DNA of 5,945 bases from Xanthobacteraceae bacterium (GTDB lineage Bacteria; Pseudomonadota; Alphaproteobacteria; Rhizobiales; Xanthobacteraceae). Shown here one piece after another: positions 5,497 to 5,945 of this stretch; position 1 is the first letter of the stretch, and each line of letters starts with the position of its first letter. Position numbers and translations under genes: made by a program. Under the pieces are notes generated by a model. The model was given only the letters and a program-made list of their open reading frames with translations, was not told the origin of the DNA and did not search any database. The stretch covers positions 1 through 5,945 of the forward strand of contig JASHYD010001166.1 of NCBI GenBank assembly GCA_030043175.1, in the 5' to 3' direction.

Positions 5497-5945
5497 TCAA
5501 TCCGAAAAGTTGGCAAGCGCTGCGCGAAGCCGATCCCATGCGGCTTCGTCACCGGGCAGCCCAAACCGCAACCATGCGGCGTGCTGCGGGAAGCGACGTG
5601 CTAAAATGCCGGCACGGCCGAGATGATGAAAAAGACGGCCGGCGGCGGACGTGCGTACCAGCCGAAACAGCGATGTGCCGCCGACGACGTGGCCCGCTGT
5701 CCCGGCCAACACGGCGTCGAGGCGCTGCGCCTCCTCATCAAGGCGTTCACGCGTTGCGTTGGCCCACTCGACATCCGCCAGCGCCGTCTGCCCGACCATG
5801 ACGGCCGGACCCGAAACCGCCCATGGCCCCAGCGCAGCGGCCAACCGCGCCGCGATTTGGGGCCTCGCCAGCGCGGAGCCGAGCCGCAATCCAGCCAGCC
5901 CGAAAAATTTGCCGAATGATCGAAGCACCACGATGTTGTGGCGGG
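5497..5945 (-). CDS. cobD: Threonine-phosphate decarboxylase, C-terminal part (5' end outside window)
   Basis: PLP-dependent fold-type I enzyme that decarboxylates L-threonine O-3-phosphate to (R)-1-amino-2-propanol phosphate, the linker precursor of the cobalamin nucleotide loop. Alphaproteobacterial literature often calls it cobC. The frame is open to the window edge, so only about the last 148 of some 330 residues are present, and no real start is visible. LRSFGKFFGLAGLRLG holds the Schiff-base lysine (codon 5910-5908), the hallmark of this HisC-like group. ALGPWAVSGPA is typical of CobC/CobD rather than HisC. GGTSLFRLVRT and RRFP.H..WLRFGLPGDEAAWDRL contain the substrate-binding arginines and the usual ending. 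The partner gene in cobalamin clusters (cbiB/cobD of the other nomenclature) would lie beyond the window. It converges on aroE with a 61-base gap. HisC is the alternative, less likely given the closing motifs. Confidence 0.93.
   Translation of the reverse strand, partial: RHNIVVLRSFGKFFGLAGLRLGSALARPQIAARLAAALGPWAVSGPAVMVGQTALADVEWANATRERLDEEAQRLDAVLAGTAGHVVGGTSLFRLVRTSAAGRLFHHLGRAGILARRFPQHAAWLRFGLPGDEAAWDRLRAALANFSD

Noticed and set aside
4749..5564. Minus-strand open frame (271 codons) opposite aroE
   Set aside because: It is antisense to aroE, which has all family motifs. The shadow has none.
1..5945. Search for defence systems, CRISPR arrays, toxin-antitoxin pairs, tRNAs, rRNAs, riboswitches
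   Set aside because: No regular spaced repeats, no cloverleaf or rRNA-like sequence, and no paired small genes with toxin or antitoxin motifs were seen. All sizeable real genes are accounted for by known metabolic or transport families.

Overview
The window comes from a high-GC proteobacterium, most likely an alphaproteobacterium. The case rests on gene content and protein style: a shikimate dehydrogenase with the GVMGWPxMHSRSP opening, a CobC/CobD-type threonine-phosphate decarboxylase, a Bug-family solute receptor and an IS5-family remnant. I cannot name the genus. Most of the DNA is ordinary chromosome. One intergenic region (about 4064-4509) is the remains of a mobile element.

Layout, left to right. 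(1) 1-1125, plus strand: the 3' part of an allophanate hydrolase gene. Its interdomain linker is coded by a nested GC-rich palindrome. (2) 1126-1245: convergent spacer with nested inverted repeats. (3) 1246-1641, minus strand: a small exported protein resembling the HdeA/HdeB group, in DNA of clearly lower GC than its neighbours. (4) 1642-2027: a plausible promoter for gene 3, then about 320 bases with no gene I can defend. (5) 2028-2828, minus: an NAD(P)-dependent short-chain dehydrogenase/reductase. (6) 2829-3001: spacer with a perfect 10-bp inverted repeat. (7) 3002-3970, minus: a periplasmic Bug/TctC-type solute-binding protein, possibly cotranscribed with the dehydrogenase. (8) 3971-4589: divergent intergenic region holding an internally deleted, frameshifted IS5-family transposase, bracketed by a 26-bp inverted repeat matching at 24 of 26 positions. 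(9) 4590-5435, plus: shikimate dehydrogenase (aroE). (10) 5497-5945, minus, converging on aroE and running off the window: the C-terminal part of threonine-phosphate decarboxylase (cobD, called cobC in many alphaproteobacteria).

The genes do not form one pathway. The allophanate hydrolase belongs to urea/biuret nitrogen release, the Bug protein and SDR may be a small uptake-and-oxidation unit of unknown substrate, aroE makes shikimate, and cobD serves the cobalamin side chain. I found no defence system, CRISPR array, RNA gene or other clearly new system. The observations most worth a second look are the 26-bp inverted repeat around the IS5 relic, and the palindrome absorbed in frame into the allophanate hydrolase linker.
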